From the NCBI RefSeq assembly GCF_000730285.1, contig NZ_CP007174.1, positions 1,550,001-1,614,000 on the forward strand: 64,000 bases of DNA, read 5' to 3'. The number at the start of each line of letters is the position of its first letter. The first letter of the stretch is position 1. Shown here one piece after another: positions 15,024-23,549 of the stretch. The notes under the pieces were generated by a model that was not told where the DNA came from, made no database searches, and was given only the letters and a program-made list of their open reading frames with translations. The translations under genes and the position numbers were made by a program. The DNA is from Candidatus Nitrososphaera evergladensis SR1. GTDB taxonomy: Archaea; Thermoproteota; Nitrososphaeria; Nitrososphaerales; Nitrososphaeraceae.

Positions 15024-15145
15024 TGTTCATCAGACTCCTTCTTTGAAAGCAAGTCGTTTATCCGGCTGTCGAATGTATCTCCGTATGTCATTGTATCTTT
15101 GAGTCGCTGGTGTGTTGCTCTACTGATGCTAATCGTTACTTTCAT
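15020..15145 (-). CDS. Ribbon-helix-helix regulator heading a four-gene operon
   Basis: MKVTISISRATHQRLKDTM followed by GDTFDSRINDLLSK is a classic RHH: strand VTISIS, helix with HQRLKD, turn at YGDT, second helix. An upstream in-frame ATG (15160) would add MSTAN, but a TTTATATTA box centred near 15170 puts the transcription start almost exactly at 15145, so a leaderless start there is preferred. Likely autoregulates the operon that it opens. Confidence 0.65.
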   Translation of the reverse strand: MKVTISISRATHQRLKDTMTYGDTFDSRINDLLSKKESDEQ

Positions 15146-15385
15146 GTTTGCTGTGCTCATAGTAATATAAAAAATGAAATCGGCAGAATGACAGAAGAGA
15201 AAGATTACAATGGGAATCGTTTGTGCTTGTGCGTTCTACACCCTATTATTATTAGAGATGACCAAGATGATAAGAAAAAAGAGTTACAAACCAGTGTGCC
15301 ACAAAGTATCATCTTTGAAAAGTTTCTTCTCAATCTCTTGTGCAGCTATATTTATCTACGAGTATTCTATAGAATAAGCTTCACT

Positions 15386-15583
15386 ATGCCTGCTAAAGAA
15401 AACAGCATGTACAAGACAAACGAACCTCTGCTGACAGCCTTGCAGAGGAACGATTTAGAGGAGTTGCGAAGAAAGGTAAATGGTGAAAAGGGAACTTACT
15501 TTGACTTCTATTCGGTTGCAAAGAAGTACTGCAACAGATATGAGGATATGATGAGGTCACACGGGATAAGAAGAGAGGAATAG
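15386..15583 (+). CDS. 65-residue hypothetical protein
   Basis: ATG 15386 follows a CTATATTTATC box with a short leader. The longer reading back to 15110 runs over this promoter and is rejected. The product is helical and charged (LLTALQRNDLEELRRKVNGE, FDFYSVAKKYCNRYEDMMRS). No family. It diverges from the RHH operon. Confidence 0.5.
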   Translation: MPAKENSMYKTNEPLLTALQRNDLEELRRKVNGEKGTYFDFYSVAKKYCNRYEDMMRSHGIRREE

Positions 15584-15669
15584 TCGCTCGAGCTATTTGC
15601 GAAGTCAACCTCAGGAGCCCTAGCTAGACTTGCCTCCTGCCACGCCAGCTTGTTGTATTCGCACTAATC

Positions 15670-15882
15670 CTATTTGGCGTAGAACCGGCATTCCCAAAAC
15701 CTCGGATAGTTTGAGAAGTCAACATGAACTACATTCCGCAGGACCAACTCCTTTACCGCATCAATAGTTCTGTCGTGACTGAATCCTGTTTCCATTATGA
15801 GATACTTGCCTTGAATGCCAGAATATTTCCTAATTAGACTAAGGACTTCGCAATCTCCCGGTAGAGGGTCAGTTGCGAGCAT
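15670..15882 (-). CDS. Small winged-helix-like protein
   Basis: 70 residues. DCEVLSLIRKYSGIQGKYLI, then METGFSHDRTIDAVKELVLRN, then VVHVDFSNYPRFWECRF reads as helix, recognition helix and beta wing, the layout of a minimal winged HTH. It may regulate the element or the divergent PLD gene. An overlapping plus-strand frame (ending 16006) also has some coding look (AYLFALQFADARTLALVEKQ), so strand choice is not certain. Confidence 0.45.
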   Translation of the reverse strand: MLATDPLPGDCEVLSLIRKYSGIQGKYLIMETGFSHDRTIDAVKELVLRNVVHVDFSNYPRFWECRFYAK

Positions 15883-16079
15883 TCTTGGCAGATACTACTA
15901 TAGTGATTATGATTTTTCAGCATATCTATTCGCATTGCAGTTTGCGGACGCCCGCACCTTGGCGCTAGTTGAGAAGCAAATAGAAGAGCGTGACGTAGAG
16001 ACATAGCTGCCGTCTAAAATAAAGCCCGATTAATGAGCCACCGTCTTTTATAGACAATACAAAGATTCACCATCATTTA

Positions 16080-16691
16080 ATGCCGATAGAAAGGACCAAC
16101 GAATCAGGTCGTCATGTCGTTGAGCAACTGTTTGGAGCACGTCGGTCGGCACTAATTTGCTCACCTTATATCTCCTCAGAATATGCAAAAAAAATCACAG
16201 GTCTAGCAGCAAGAGGAGTTTTAGTAAAGGTATTGACTTCAGACAAAAATGTCGAATCAGATTTTCACATAAGAGAATTTTTTGCAGAGGCGAAAAGAAA
16301 GGAAAAACTTGATACCCTCAAGACACTCGTGATCAGTCACAGGATGTCATTTGAACACTCCAAGATGTACATAATTGATGATGAATATGCTGTAATGGGT
16401 TCTGCCAATCTGACAAGAGCTGGCATGTGGGAAAATGGTGAGACCATTGACGTCTACCGCAGTCACAGAGATGTTCAGCTAGCTAGGGAAGCATTTGAAA
16501 GCGCATGGAAGGATGCACTTGCATCAGCATTTGGAAACAAGAGCAACACATATCAGCATACTTCAACTTACCCACGCCAAGGTACACGTGCCAATTACCA
16601 AATCCATGAAAGAACAGGATCCAAGAAAGTAGAGGATAGAGATTCCATTTTCGATGTTATCAAACGTGAACTAAGGAGTCTGACTAAATAA
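16080..16691 (+). CDS. PLD-family (HKD) nuclease-like protein
   Basis: 203 residues. ALICSPYISSEYAKKITGLA is the family's first strand-helix unit and HSKMYIIDDEYAVMGSANLT (about 97-116) the single HKD motif with the GSxN step. One HKD per chain means that the active site forms in a dimer, as in Nuc-type nucleases. Residues after about 160 are polar and probably a flexible tail. Such enzymes cut DNA or RNA and occur in defence and mobile loci. It lies at the right edge of the accessory region. Confidence 0.8.
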   Translation: MPIERTNESGRHVVEQLFGARRSALICSPYISSEYAKKITGLAARGVLVKVLTSDKNVESDFHIREFFAEAKRKEKLDTLKTLVISHRMSFEHSKMYIIDDEYAVMGSANLTRAGMWENGETIDVYRSHRDVQLAREAFESAWKDALASAFGNKSNTYQHTSTYPRQGTRANYQIHERTGSKKVEDRDSIFDVIKRELRSLTK

Positions 16692-16708
16692 CCACGAACA
16701 TTGTGCCC

Positions 16709-16768
16709 GCCGCACAGCTTTCCTGACTGGCATATCCACCTATTCACTAGGAGGGTTGGATGTGCGGC
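16709..16768. terminator. GC-rich inverted repeat between convergent genes
   Basis: GCCGCACA (16709-16716) pairs with TGTGCGGC (16761-16768), with further complementarity inside (CCACC/GGGTTGG). It separates the PLD gene from the host gene ending at 16824, so it may terminate either, or mark the boundary of the accessory region. Confidence 0.4.
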
Positions 16769-16823
16769 AAAATAATCACCTGTTTAAATACTGAATACCG
16801 CACACAAACGCCTAGCTGTTAGC

Positions 16824-17546
16824 CTAGCCTATCCTGAATCCCCCAAACGAAACTCCCGTGTTGTTTGATGTCGTTTCTGCACGCTGGTTTATTCCAAGTA
16901 TGTCTATTAGCTCGCGCAGGTTCTTTGTCTGAAACAGAACAGGACCTGGCCCCGTGCACTCTGTGGCAAGGCCTTCGCCTCCAAGTATCGTTGTCTTCAT
17001 GCCGCCTACCTGGATGACGTTGTAATGCACCTGCTCGCCGAGCGCGACTAGGTGATAGTTGTCAACCGTCATCCTCTCGCCGGGCAGCAGGTCTTTTTGT
17101 ATGATGCCGCCGTAGGCATTTGCAAAGAGGTAGCCCTCTCCAGTTGCTTTTAGCATGAAAAATTCAGAGCCAAAAAGCCCCTTTGTAAACCCCTGCCACT
17201 GGGTGTCAAGGAGCACGCCGGCGGTGGACGCCACGTACGAGCCGGATTGTACGATAAAGCCGCTTCCCGGCTTTACCAAAAGCTGCACAATGTCCCCGAT
17301 GGGCGGGCCGGTGAGGCCGATGGAACAGCCGTCGCTTTTTGCGACAAAGTCGTTTACAAAGAACGACTCGCCTCCAAGAGCCGTGACTTTTAGTTTTTTC
17401 AAAAACCCGCCTTCTCTCGTCCTTGTCTTTATCTCGATGTCGCCTTTCATGTACACCATCGCGCCGGATTCCGCGGTTATCTTTTCTCCTGCCGCCATCT
17501 GAACCTCAAGAAGCGCCATGGGTGCCTTGACTATGCCAAACTGCAT
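16824..17546 (-). CDS. TIGR00266/AIM24 family protein
   Basis: 240 residues, the full length of the family, with its hallmarks ESGAMVYMKGDIEI, GGESFFVNDF, GGIIQKDLLPGERMTVDNYH and a GGxGLATECTGPG end. The fold is a beta-helix-like barrel related to mitochondrial AIM24; the biochemical role is not established. It diverges from the PUA gene. First clearly chromosomal housekeeping-type gene right of the element. Confidence 0.85.
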   Translation of the reverse strand: MQFGIVKAPMALLEVQMAAGEKITAESGAMVYMKGDIEIKTRTREGGFLKKLKVTALGGESFFVNDFVAKSDGCSIGLTGPPIGDIVQLLVKPGSGFIVQSGSYVASTAGVLLDTQWQGFTKGLFGSEFFMLKATGEGYLFANAYGGIIQKDLLPGERMTVDNYHLVALGEQVHYNVIQVGGMKTTILGGEGLATECTGPGPVLFQTKNLRELIDILGINQRAETTSNNTGVSFGGFRIG

Positions 17547-17699
17547 GTCCTTGGCATTGTTTGTATGTGCGTATAAAGTTGTGCCTGCAAGAATGAGAGG
17601 TAATGTAAACGATAATAACGATGACAGGCATAGTTTGCGTGAGAAAAACTGAAAATCTCTGTTCTTTCAAAAAGCGAGACTTCAGACCTTGTTGACAGG

Positions 17700-18140
17700 A
17701 TGAAGGCGCTCTGGCCTGCCGGCACGGTCCCAAAGGTCAAGACGTTCAAGGTGTACGAAGTCGACGAAAGCAAGCACCTGCTCGTATCTGACGATGAAAT
17801 TACGTGTGTGCGAGTAAAGGATGATGACAATATCATCATCATCCCGTTCCTTGGCGGCAAGCCCGAGACACTTGCACAGTTTCCGTCAGTCAAGGTGGAC
17901 ATGGGGGCGGTCAAGTTCGTGTGCAACGGGGCCAAGGTGCTCAGGCCGGGAATAGTCGAGTTTGGCAGCTTCAAAAAGGGCGACATTGTGACCGTGCAGG
18001 ACCAGACGCACGGCAAGATGCTTGCTGTTGGCATCGCACTAGAAGATAGCGAGGCCGCAAAAGCGATGCAAAAGGGCTATGTCATTGACAACCTGCACTA
18101 CATCAGCGACAAGATATGGGAAGCGTACAAGGAAATATGA
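17700..18140 (+). CDS. PUA-domain RNA-binding protein (MCT-1/Tma20-like)
   Basis: 146 residues from ATG 17700. The PUA core is clear: VDMGAVKFVCNGAKVLRPGI, FKKGDIVTVQDQTHGKMLAVG and the terminal GYVIDNLHYISDKIWE. Homology seems to extend upstream in frame (LKISVLSKSETSDLVDR), but there is no ATG, GTG or TTG before a stop. Adding one A to the A5 run at 17644-17648 would join it to a TTG at 17635. So the true start is either that TTG (sequence error) or the N-terminal part has been lost. In archaea the family is linked to ribosomes and tRNA. Confidence 0.8.
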   Translation: MKALWPAGTVPKVKTFKVYEVDESKHLLVSDDEITCVRVKDDDNIIIIPFLGGKPETLAQFPSVKVDMGAVKFVCNGAKVLRPGIVEFGSFKKGDIVTVQDQTHGKMLAVGIALEDSEAAKAMQKGYVIDNLHYISDKIWEAYKEI

Positions 18141-18254
18141 TGATGATATCTCCATAATGTTTGGAAGCAAGAAAATGGCTTTTCTTTATCTAGTGTCTGT
18201 ATTTAGTTAAGATTTAAAGATAGATTTAAATCATACCTGTTCTGTAGGAGGGTA

Positions 18255-18938
18255 TTGACTAATCTCGGGCAGGATGCCCCAATCGTCAAAACAACCACCA
18301 CCCATGCACGTAATGTATCCAGACAGGCCATAGTAGCAGAATTAGAGAATATAGGCGTCAATGCAAGTCTTTTCGAATCGCTTACAATAGACCAGCTGTC
18401 GGATCTTCTGTACAATCTCAACAAGGTGATCATAAATTCAAATGGCAATCCAATGAACTCCCAAAGAACGAAAGGGGTCATCCTATCTGCAGTTGACAGG
18501 AAAATATTGAAGGCGTTGCTGGAATGTGGTGGTAACCCCTCCTCTCTGCAACTATCAAGGGAATTGGACATACCATTAAGCACTGTTCAACGAAGACGGA
18601 AACGACTTGAGGAAGAATTCATCAGCGAATCATATGGTCTAAGATACGAGAAATTCGGCAAGAGGCATATCACGTTTATCGTATCTCTTGGCGTGGGAGA
18701 TAGATCTGAAGTCACAAAGGAAATTCTTGTTCTTGAAAAAGTGAGTGCCCTCACCCGTACATTTGGAGATGGGGCAGACCTGAAGGTTGAAGCAATACTG
18801 GACAGCAATCAAGAATTCATAGAGATATCTGAGAAAATCAAGTCCATTTCTGGTATCCAGAAAATCTCGTGGTTTGAGTCGATTGAAGTCGTGGGAAGAA
18901 AGAAAGAAACCGATCTCTCGATAATAGGATCGGGATAG
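18255..18938 (+). CDS. AsnC/Lrp-type winged-helix regulator
   Basis: 227 residues from TTG 18255 behind a strong GGAGGG site. Residues about 79-121 (DRKILKALLECGGNPSSLQL, SRELDIPLSTVQRRRKRLEE) form the AsnC HTH. The long N-terminal region (about 1-75) is unusual, and the C-terminal part (about 130-220) is a RAM-like alpha/beta domain with weak similarity only. This thaumarchaeal subfamily is expanded in such genomes. Target genes are unknown. Confidence 0.75.
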   Translation: MTNLGQDAPIVKTTTTHARNVSRQAIVAELENIGVNASLFESLTIDQLSDLLYNLNKVIINSNGNPMNSQRTKGVILSAVDRKILKALLECGGNPSSLQLSRELDIPLSTVQRRRKRLEEEFISESYGLRYEKFGKRHITFIVSLGVGDRSEVTKEILVLEKVSALTRTFGDGADLKVEAILDSNQEFIEISEKIKSISGIQKISWFESIEVVGRKKETDLSIIGSG

Positions 18939-18954
18939 AAGAGGGAGAAAAAGC

Positions 18955-19557
18955 CTAGTTCCTTATCGGAACGGTTTCTTCCCTTGTGCCGTTTCGGCTC
19001 ACGACCAGCACCTCGATTCCGTCGCCTGAAGCGGCGTCGCGCTGAGTTGCCGACCTGACTGCCCTTATTGCCAGCTCCCTGGCGTTTTCCTCGCTCATGT
19101 CCTGCTTGAATTCTGCGTCCATGATGCCTAGCGCCATTTCCGCGCCCGTGCCAACGGCCGCGTACTGGTCAGGAAGGACGGAGCCGAGCGGGTCAAGCGT
19201 GTATATCTCGGGCTTGTCGTTTACGCCGCCGACGATGACCTGGGTGAGAAGCGGGAAATACCTGCGCTCAAACATGATGACTGACATCAGCTTGGCGACA
19301 GAGTTTGGCGCAACCTCGCGCCTTGTCTCAAGCTTGCGGATTTTCGCAAGTGCCTCGACCTGCCTGACAAGGACCGTCATGTCAGCCACCATGCCTGCGC
19401 AGGCAGCGCCCACGTGCGGGGTGACAGGGAACGTCTTTTTCATGTTCTTGTTCACGACAAAGTTGCCAAACGAAATCCTCTTGTCCGCGGCCAGGACCAC
19501 GCCATTGCTGTACGAGATTCCCACCACGGTAGCGCCCGGCATGAATTCAAAGGCCAT
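18955..19557 (-). CDS. psmB: Proteasome beta subunit
   Basis: 200 residues. MAFEFMPGATVVGISYSNG carries a short propeptide ending GA before Thr, the likely N-terminal nucleophile. The conserved Asp and Lys of AADKRIS, and GDGIEV near the end, complete the Ntn-hydrolase active site. The core forms the inner rings of the 20S proteasome. Many archaea have two beta genes; the sequence here (A-T-V-V-G rather than T-T-T-V-G) does not show which type this is. Confidence 0.9.
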   Translation of the reverse strand: MAFEFMPGATVVGISYSNGVVLAADKRISFGNFVVNKNMKKTFPVTPHVGAACAGMVADMTVLVRQVEALAKIRKLETRREVAPNSVAKLMSVIMFERRYFPLLTQVIVGGVNDKPEIYTLDPLGSVLPDQYAAVGTGAEMALGIMDAEFKQDMSEENARELAIRAVRSATQRDAASGDGIEVLVVSRNGTREETVPIRN

Positions 19558-19610
19558 ATATCTATCGTTCTAATTCGCGCTGGCAGTTAGATATAGTCGT
19601 TTCCGTCCGG

Positions 19611-21257
19611 CTAGGCGTGCTTTAGGACGGAGTAGTCGTGGATCCTGATCGCTTCGGAGACGAGGCGGTTCTGAAGTTCAAGCGCCTCCTTGCCCTCCGG
19701 GTGCTTGGCACTCGCTATTGATTCTGCGACCATGTTGATGATGTGCCTGAGCAAAAACTCGTCGCCCCTTGAGGATTCCGCCTTGTACGTCGAGTTGGCC
19801 TTGTTCACGAAAACGACGTTGTCGCTTGTGAAACTGTATCTTGAGTCGGACTCGTCCTCGTACGGGATTACCTTGAACCCGATCCTTTTTAGCGCAAACG
19901 TCTTTTTCACGATTGGCTTGCGGATCTTTTTTGTCCTGATGACCGTGCCATCGACCTGCTTTTCGTCAACGACATCGACTACTTCGCCCTGGACATCTGA
20001 CGCTTCTTCCACCGGCACGGACCTGTACGACTGCGGTTCAGCTACTGTCTCTTGTTTTGCATGTTCGGCCTTGCCCATGCCGCTGCTTTCAGGCGCAAGC
20101 GGCTTGATCTCTTCATATTCCTGCATCTGCGCGCCGCCGTGCCTTGCAGCAGGATGCTTGTCTTCTTCCTCCCCTGACTTGGAAGTACTAGTCCTGACCA
20201 CTTCTTTTACGTCGACCATCTCGTAGCCCTGCACTTCTTCCTGCGTTTCAAGAGTATCGACCATCGCCTGGCCGAGAACCTTGTCTATCTCGCGGTAGAT
20301 CTTGGACTCTTCCCTTGTTATCAGGACGTCTTCGTACTCTGTCAGGCTGGGGATTACGGTGTCGATGACAAAAGTCTTCATGGATTGGTTAAACCTGATG
20401 TATTCCTCGTCCTCTATCAGCGCCGACTTGTCGGCAAACCTCGACGTGAGCGTGTCGCATCGGACGTAGCCGGTGACGCGGCTGAGCTTTGTGTCAAAGC
20501 CAAAGTTGCTGCGAGTCACGATGTGGTTTCCGACCATGACTGCGATCCCGCGCTCTTCGTCTGAAAGCGGCCTGCGCGCTATTACTATCTCGCCAGCTAT
20601 CTTGCCTCCATCAAGGCTGACTGGGATCTTGTGGCCCTGGATGTCCGGAGCTGTTATCTTTTGCGCACCGGAAAAGTCCCATTCTGAGAACGAATCGGCA
20701 GACTTGATAAATACTTCAAACAAAGGCTGGCGCAGTATTGCAAGCTTGCGGATTTCTTTTGCCAGTTTAAAGATGTCGCTTTCAACCTTTGAGCCAGACA
20801 TTACAAGCTCGGTGCCGTCGCGCTTTAGCGCCGGCTCCTTCAATTCGTCAAGGGCGGCGTTTCCTGTGAAAAGCCTGTCGAGGACGTTTCCATCGATCAT
20901 GAACGCCTTGTGGAACGAGCCGCGCCTTGTCCTTATCCTCATGCTCTCAAACGAGGTGAGAAACGACAGCCTGCCCGTGCCGTACCTGCCTGTTCTCAGC
21001 CTCTTTAGTTTCGGAGAAATGGACTCGACTTTTTTGTGGGGCGAGCCAAGAAGCAGGAACTTTTCCATGCCGTTCTGATCCATTCCAGAGTCATCCTCGA
21101 TTGATATTCCATTCTTGAGAACCGTGACGAGAACCTTCGTTGCGTCTTCGTCAAAGGCGTTTTCAACCAGCTCTTTGACGATTTCTGTTGGGGAAACCCA
21201 TGTTTTAGTTGCGAATTCCTTGAAAAATGACGGGTGAACCTTGAGTTGAGTGGCCAT
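19611..21257 (-). CDS. GHKL (Bergerat-fold) ATPase, unknown role
   Basis: 548 residues from ATG 21257, the start that fits a TATA-like TTTAATAAAGG about 28 bases upstream better than the longer 569-residue reading. The ATP site is complete: EIVKELVENAFDEDAT (N-box with Glu and Asn), IEDDSGMD (D-x-G) and GRYGTGRLSFL (G2 box). A transducer-like middle follows, then a charged linker with repeated Glu/Val (about 360-470) and a C-terminal alpha/beta part. It resembles HSP90/MORC/MutL-type ATPases but fits no subfamily that I can name. Confidence 0.8.
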   Translation of the reverse strand: MATQLKVHPSFFKEFATKTWVSPTEIVKELVENAFDEDATKVLVTVLKNGISIEDDSGMDQNGMEKFLLLGSPHKKVESISPKLKRLRTGRYGTGRLSFLTSFESMRIRTRRGSFHKAFMIDGNVLDRLFTGNAALDELKEPALKRDGTELVMSGSKVESDIFKLAKEIRKLAILRQPLFEVFIKSADSFSEWDFSGAQKITAPDIQGHKIPVSLDGGKIAGEIVIARRPLSDEERGIAVMVGNHIVTRSNFGFDTKLSRVTGYVRCDTLTSRFADKSALIEDEEYIRFNQSMKTFVIDTVIPSLTEYEDVLITREESKIYREIDKVLGQAMVDTLETQEEVQGYEMVDVKEVVRTSTSKSGEEEDKHPAARHGGAQMQEYEEIKPLAPESSGMGKAEHAKQETVAEPQSYRSVPVEEASDVQGEVVDVVDEKQVDGTVIRTKKIRKPIVKKTFALKRIGFKVIPYEDESDSRYSFTSDNVVFVNKANSTYKAESSRGDEFLLRHIINMVAESIASAKHPEGKEALELQNRLVSEAIRIHDYSVLKHA

Positions 21258-21475
21258 CTCTAGTGAGAAAGGTAAGCTGTATACCTTTATTAAATATGCG
21301 CACGGTGCAACGATTAACAATCTGCTCTAACGGTTCTGACCTGAAAAAGGGGCAAGCTTGCTTGGCACAGTCTCTGGAAGTTCAAGGCTGCGCATAAAAA
21401 AAGAGATGGTTGGGTGGTGATGATGATTGAAGAAAAAAACTTTTTCCAGGTATTTGCTCAGGCCCTCTCTCTGTC

Positions 21476-21877
21476 TTATGATACCTTGAGCTCGCCAACC
21501 ATAGCGGGGTGGAGCGAGCAGAAGTACTTGAAGTCGCCTGCTTCTGTTGGCTTGAATTCAAGGGTCTTGCCTGGCGGAATCAGTTCTGGGCTCTTGTCGG
21601 GCTTGACGCCAAACTTGCCGTCTGGAGTCCCATTGGCGCCCGACTCTACAGTGTGTATTGCACCGTCCTTGTTGGTCCACACCACTGTGTCACCTACGTG
21701 CGCTTGTCCTGGATTTGGAGAAAATGCATCATTTGTTTTGGTTGATGCCCCCGACACAATGTCGATGTTGACATTGGCAGCATAGGCTGCTTGTTGGCCT
21801 GCAGCAAGAGCTAACACGGCCGTTGCCAAAATAGCCGCAACTCCCGCTGCTAACATTGTTGCTTTCCTGTTCATCAC
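21476..21877 (-). CDS. Plastocyanin-like blue copper protein, exported
   Basis: 133 residues. Signal peptide about 1-34 (AAILATAVLALAAGQQAAYA), then one cupredoxin domain. The type 1 copper ligands are visible: His in GAIHTVES, then Cys, His and Met in FCSLHPAM. Ammonia-oxidising archaea have many such proteins, thought to replace cytochrome c as electron carriers. Single gene, convergent with none; long A/T leader upstream. Confidence 0.9.
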   Translation of the reverse strand: MMNRKATMLAAGVAAILATAVLALAAGQQAAYAANVNIDIVSGASTKTNDAFSPNPGQAHVGDTVVWTNKDGAIHTVESGANGTPDGKFGVKPDKSPELIPPGKTLEFKPTEAGDFKYFCSLHPAMVGELKVS

Positions 21878-22036
21878 TAGATGCGAACTTGTAAAAAATT
21901 AAAAGAGTTTTGAAAAAAATGTAGAAAATTGTTGTAAAAGATTTCTCGTTCTGCGTGCATAACCTGCGAGGCCTCTCGGAGGGGATGTTGGTTTTTGGCC
22001 GCAAGCTAGATATGTTTTTCAGCATAAAACTCTGTC

Positions 22037-22183
22037 ATGGTGGACAAATGCGCCTGCGGCAGGGAGATCAAGTCATTTGAAGCCTGCTCGCCACTTGGAT
22101 GCTCCACGTTCTTTGTGTGCTCGGGGTGCTTTAAGGAAACTGCCAGCTGCTCTTGCAGCCCTGCTGCTAGTACTACTGCATGA
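22037..22183 (+). CDS. 48-residue Cys-rich protein
   Basis: Nine Cys in 48 residues (CACGRE, CSPLGCSTFFVCSGC, CSCS) suggest two zinc sites, in the manner of a mini zinc finger (AN1-like spacing is not complete). Its stop overlaps the 3' end of the convergent aRF1 gene by 11 bases. Function unknown. Confidence 0.55.
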   Translation: MVDKCACGREIKSFEACSPLGCSTFFVCSGCFKETASCSCSPAASTTA

Positions 22184-23453
22184 TCCTGTAGCGCAGAATC
22201 GCGCCTATCTTGCCAAGCGATCCTAGCTGCGCGCCTTCCTCCGTCTGGCCTGAAATCACCTCAAGCCTTGTCCCCGTCATTGTAGCAAGCTCTTGGAGGT
22301 AGTCTACGATGTCCTTTTCAACGACTTCAAAGTCGGATGCACCGCAGACGGGGCACGGCTTTGACAGGATCTCCTGCTTGGTCGCCGTGAGTGCCGCGCG
22401 GTCGATTATCTTTTCCTGCACGTTCTTGCACGACTTGCACTTGAAATCCAGTTTCATGTACGAAATGTCGCTTGTGACGAGCACCAGGTCTGCCATGTTG
22501 CCCTGCAGGGCTTTTACGACGTCGAAAATGCCATAGATGCCCAGGCCCTTGCTCGAATGGACCTCTCCCATGAACTTTTTGACGAGCTGCTTTTCCTCCA
22601 TGACACGAAACTCTGCAAGGATGCCGTCCTTTTGCGCCTTGTCTATTATCTCGCGCACGCCCTCGTCGCCAGAGTACGAGGTGTCAAGCGTAGCCAGCAC
22701 GTTGTTTTGCAGGCGGTAATCAAGGTACTCTTCCTTTAGGAAACTCTCCTTGGTGGGGCCCGGCCCGCCGACGATTATGCCCTTGACGTTGAACTGGTCG
22801 ATAAAGACCGCCTTGGCGTGGTCCGCAACGCGGTGGTAGTATTCGTTCAGCTCGTTGTCGCGCAGGCGCTCAAACCTTCGGGCCGACTGCCCTCCCTGCC
22901 TGTGCTTGCCTGCGACGCCAGAAGTCAATGAATCAATCGCCTCCCACCTGTCACCAGTCAGTATGCCAAGGCCTGCTTCCTGCGTGTCTATCGCAAGGAT
23001 GCCTATCACCTTTTCGTCTTTTAGCATCTCCCTGAGGTGGTCCGTCCAGAAATGGTCGTCGCACCTGTACAGGCTGATCTGCACCGGCTTTGGGGGAATG
23101 ACTGACGTCAGCTCTATCTTTTCGGTGCCAAAGCCCTTGCCCGTCGGTATGGCGCCGCAGAATATCACGAGGCCGTTTTCAGGCGTTTCTTTGAATAGTT
23201 TTAGGTGCTCCATCGTCCTGCTCAGGGCGTCCTGCACGTGGTTTCGTGTAAGGTCCGACTTTATGTTAGAAGCCGTGCCTGCCTCGTTGCGCAGCTGGGA
23301 GATGACGTCAAATATCGGGCGCCTTGGTGGCACATAGACGGTGACAAGCTCGGTGCCGTGGCCGGCTATACTTGACAGTTCGTTTATCATCTTGGTCAGC
23401 TTGTACCGCTTGACCGAATCCCACTTTTCTGCGCCGTTGCCACTATTCACCAT
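22173..23453 (-). CDS. prf1: Peptide chain release factor aRF1
   Basis: 426 residues. Domain 1 bears SNIKSDLTRN (NIKS stop-codon reader), domain 2 has HRQGGQSARRF (GGQ, peptidyl-tRNA hydrolysis), and domain 3 has a zinc-type insert (CKSC, CPVCG). It recognises all three stop codons and releases the peptide, recycled with ABCE1. ATG 23453 is chosen because the TATA-like TTTTATATTATG upstream puts the transcript start between it and the longer alternative at 23471. Confidence 0.93.
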   Translation of the reverse strand: MVNSGNGAEKWDSVKRYKLTKMINELSSIAGHGTELVTVYVPPRRPIFDVISQLRNEAGTASNIKSDLTRNHVQDALSRTMEHLKLFKETPENGLVIFCGAIPTGKGFGTEKIELTSVIPPKPVQISLYRCDDHFWTDHLREMLKDEKVIGILAIDTQEAGLGILTGDRWEAIDSLTSGVAGKHRQGGQSARRFERLRDNELNEYYHRVADHAKAVFIDQFNVKGIIVGGPGPTKESFLKEEYLDYRLQNNVLATLDTSYSGDEGVREIIDKAQKDGILAEFRVMEEKQLVKKFMGEVHSSKGLGIYGIFDVVKALQGNMADLVLVTSDISYMKLDFKCKSCKNVQEKIIDRAALTATKQEILSKPCPVCGASDFEVVEKDIVDYLQELATMTGTRLEVISGQTEEGAQLGSLGKIGAILRYRIMQ

Positions 23454-23549
23454 AAACAGTCGTAACGACAAAAATCCGCACGCACATAATATAAAACTAC
23501 GGAAAAAACCCGCAAGACTATATAAGTTGAAAAGACAAAATCAAATTGT

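Noticed and set aside
6298-16691. Search for integrase or transposase in the element
   Set aside because: No protein shows the R-H-R-Y or DDE pattern; none is reported.
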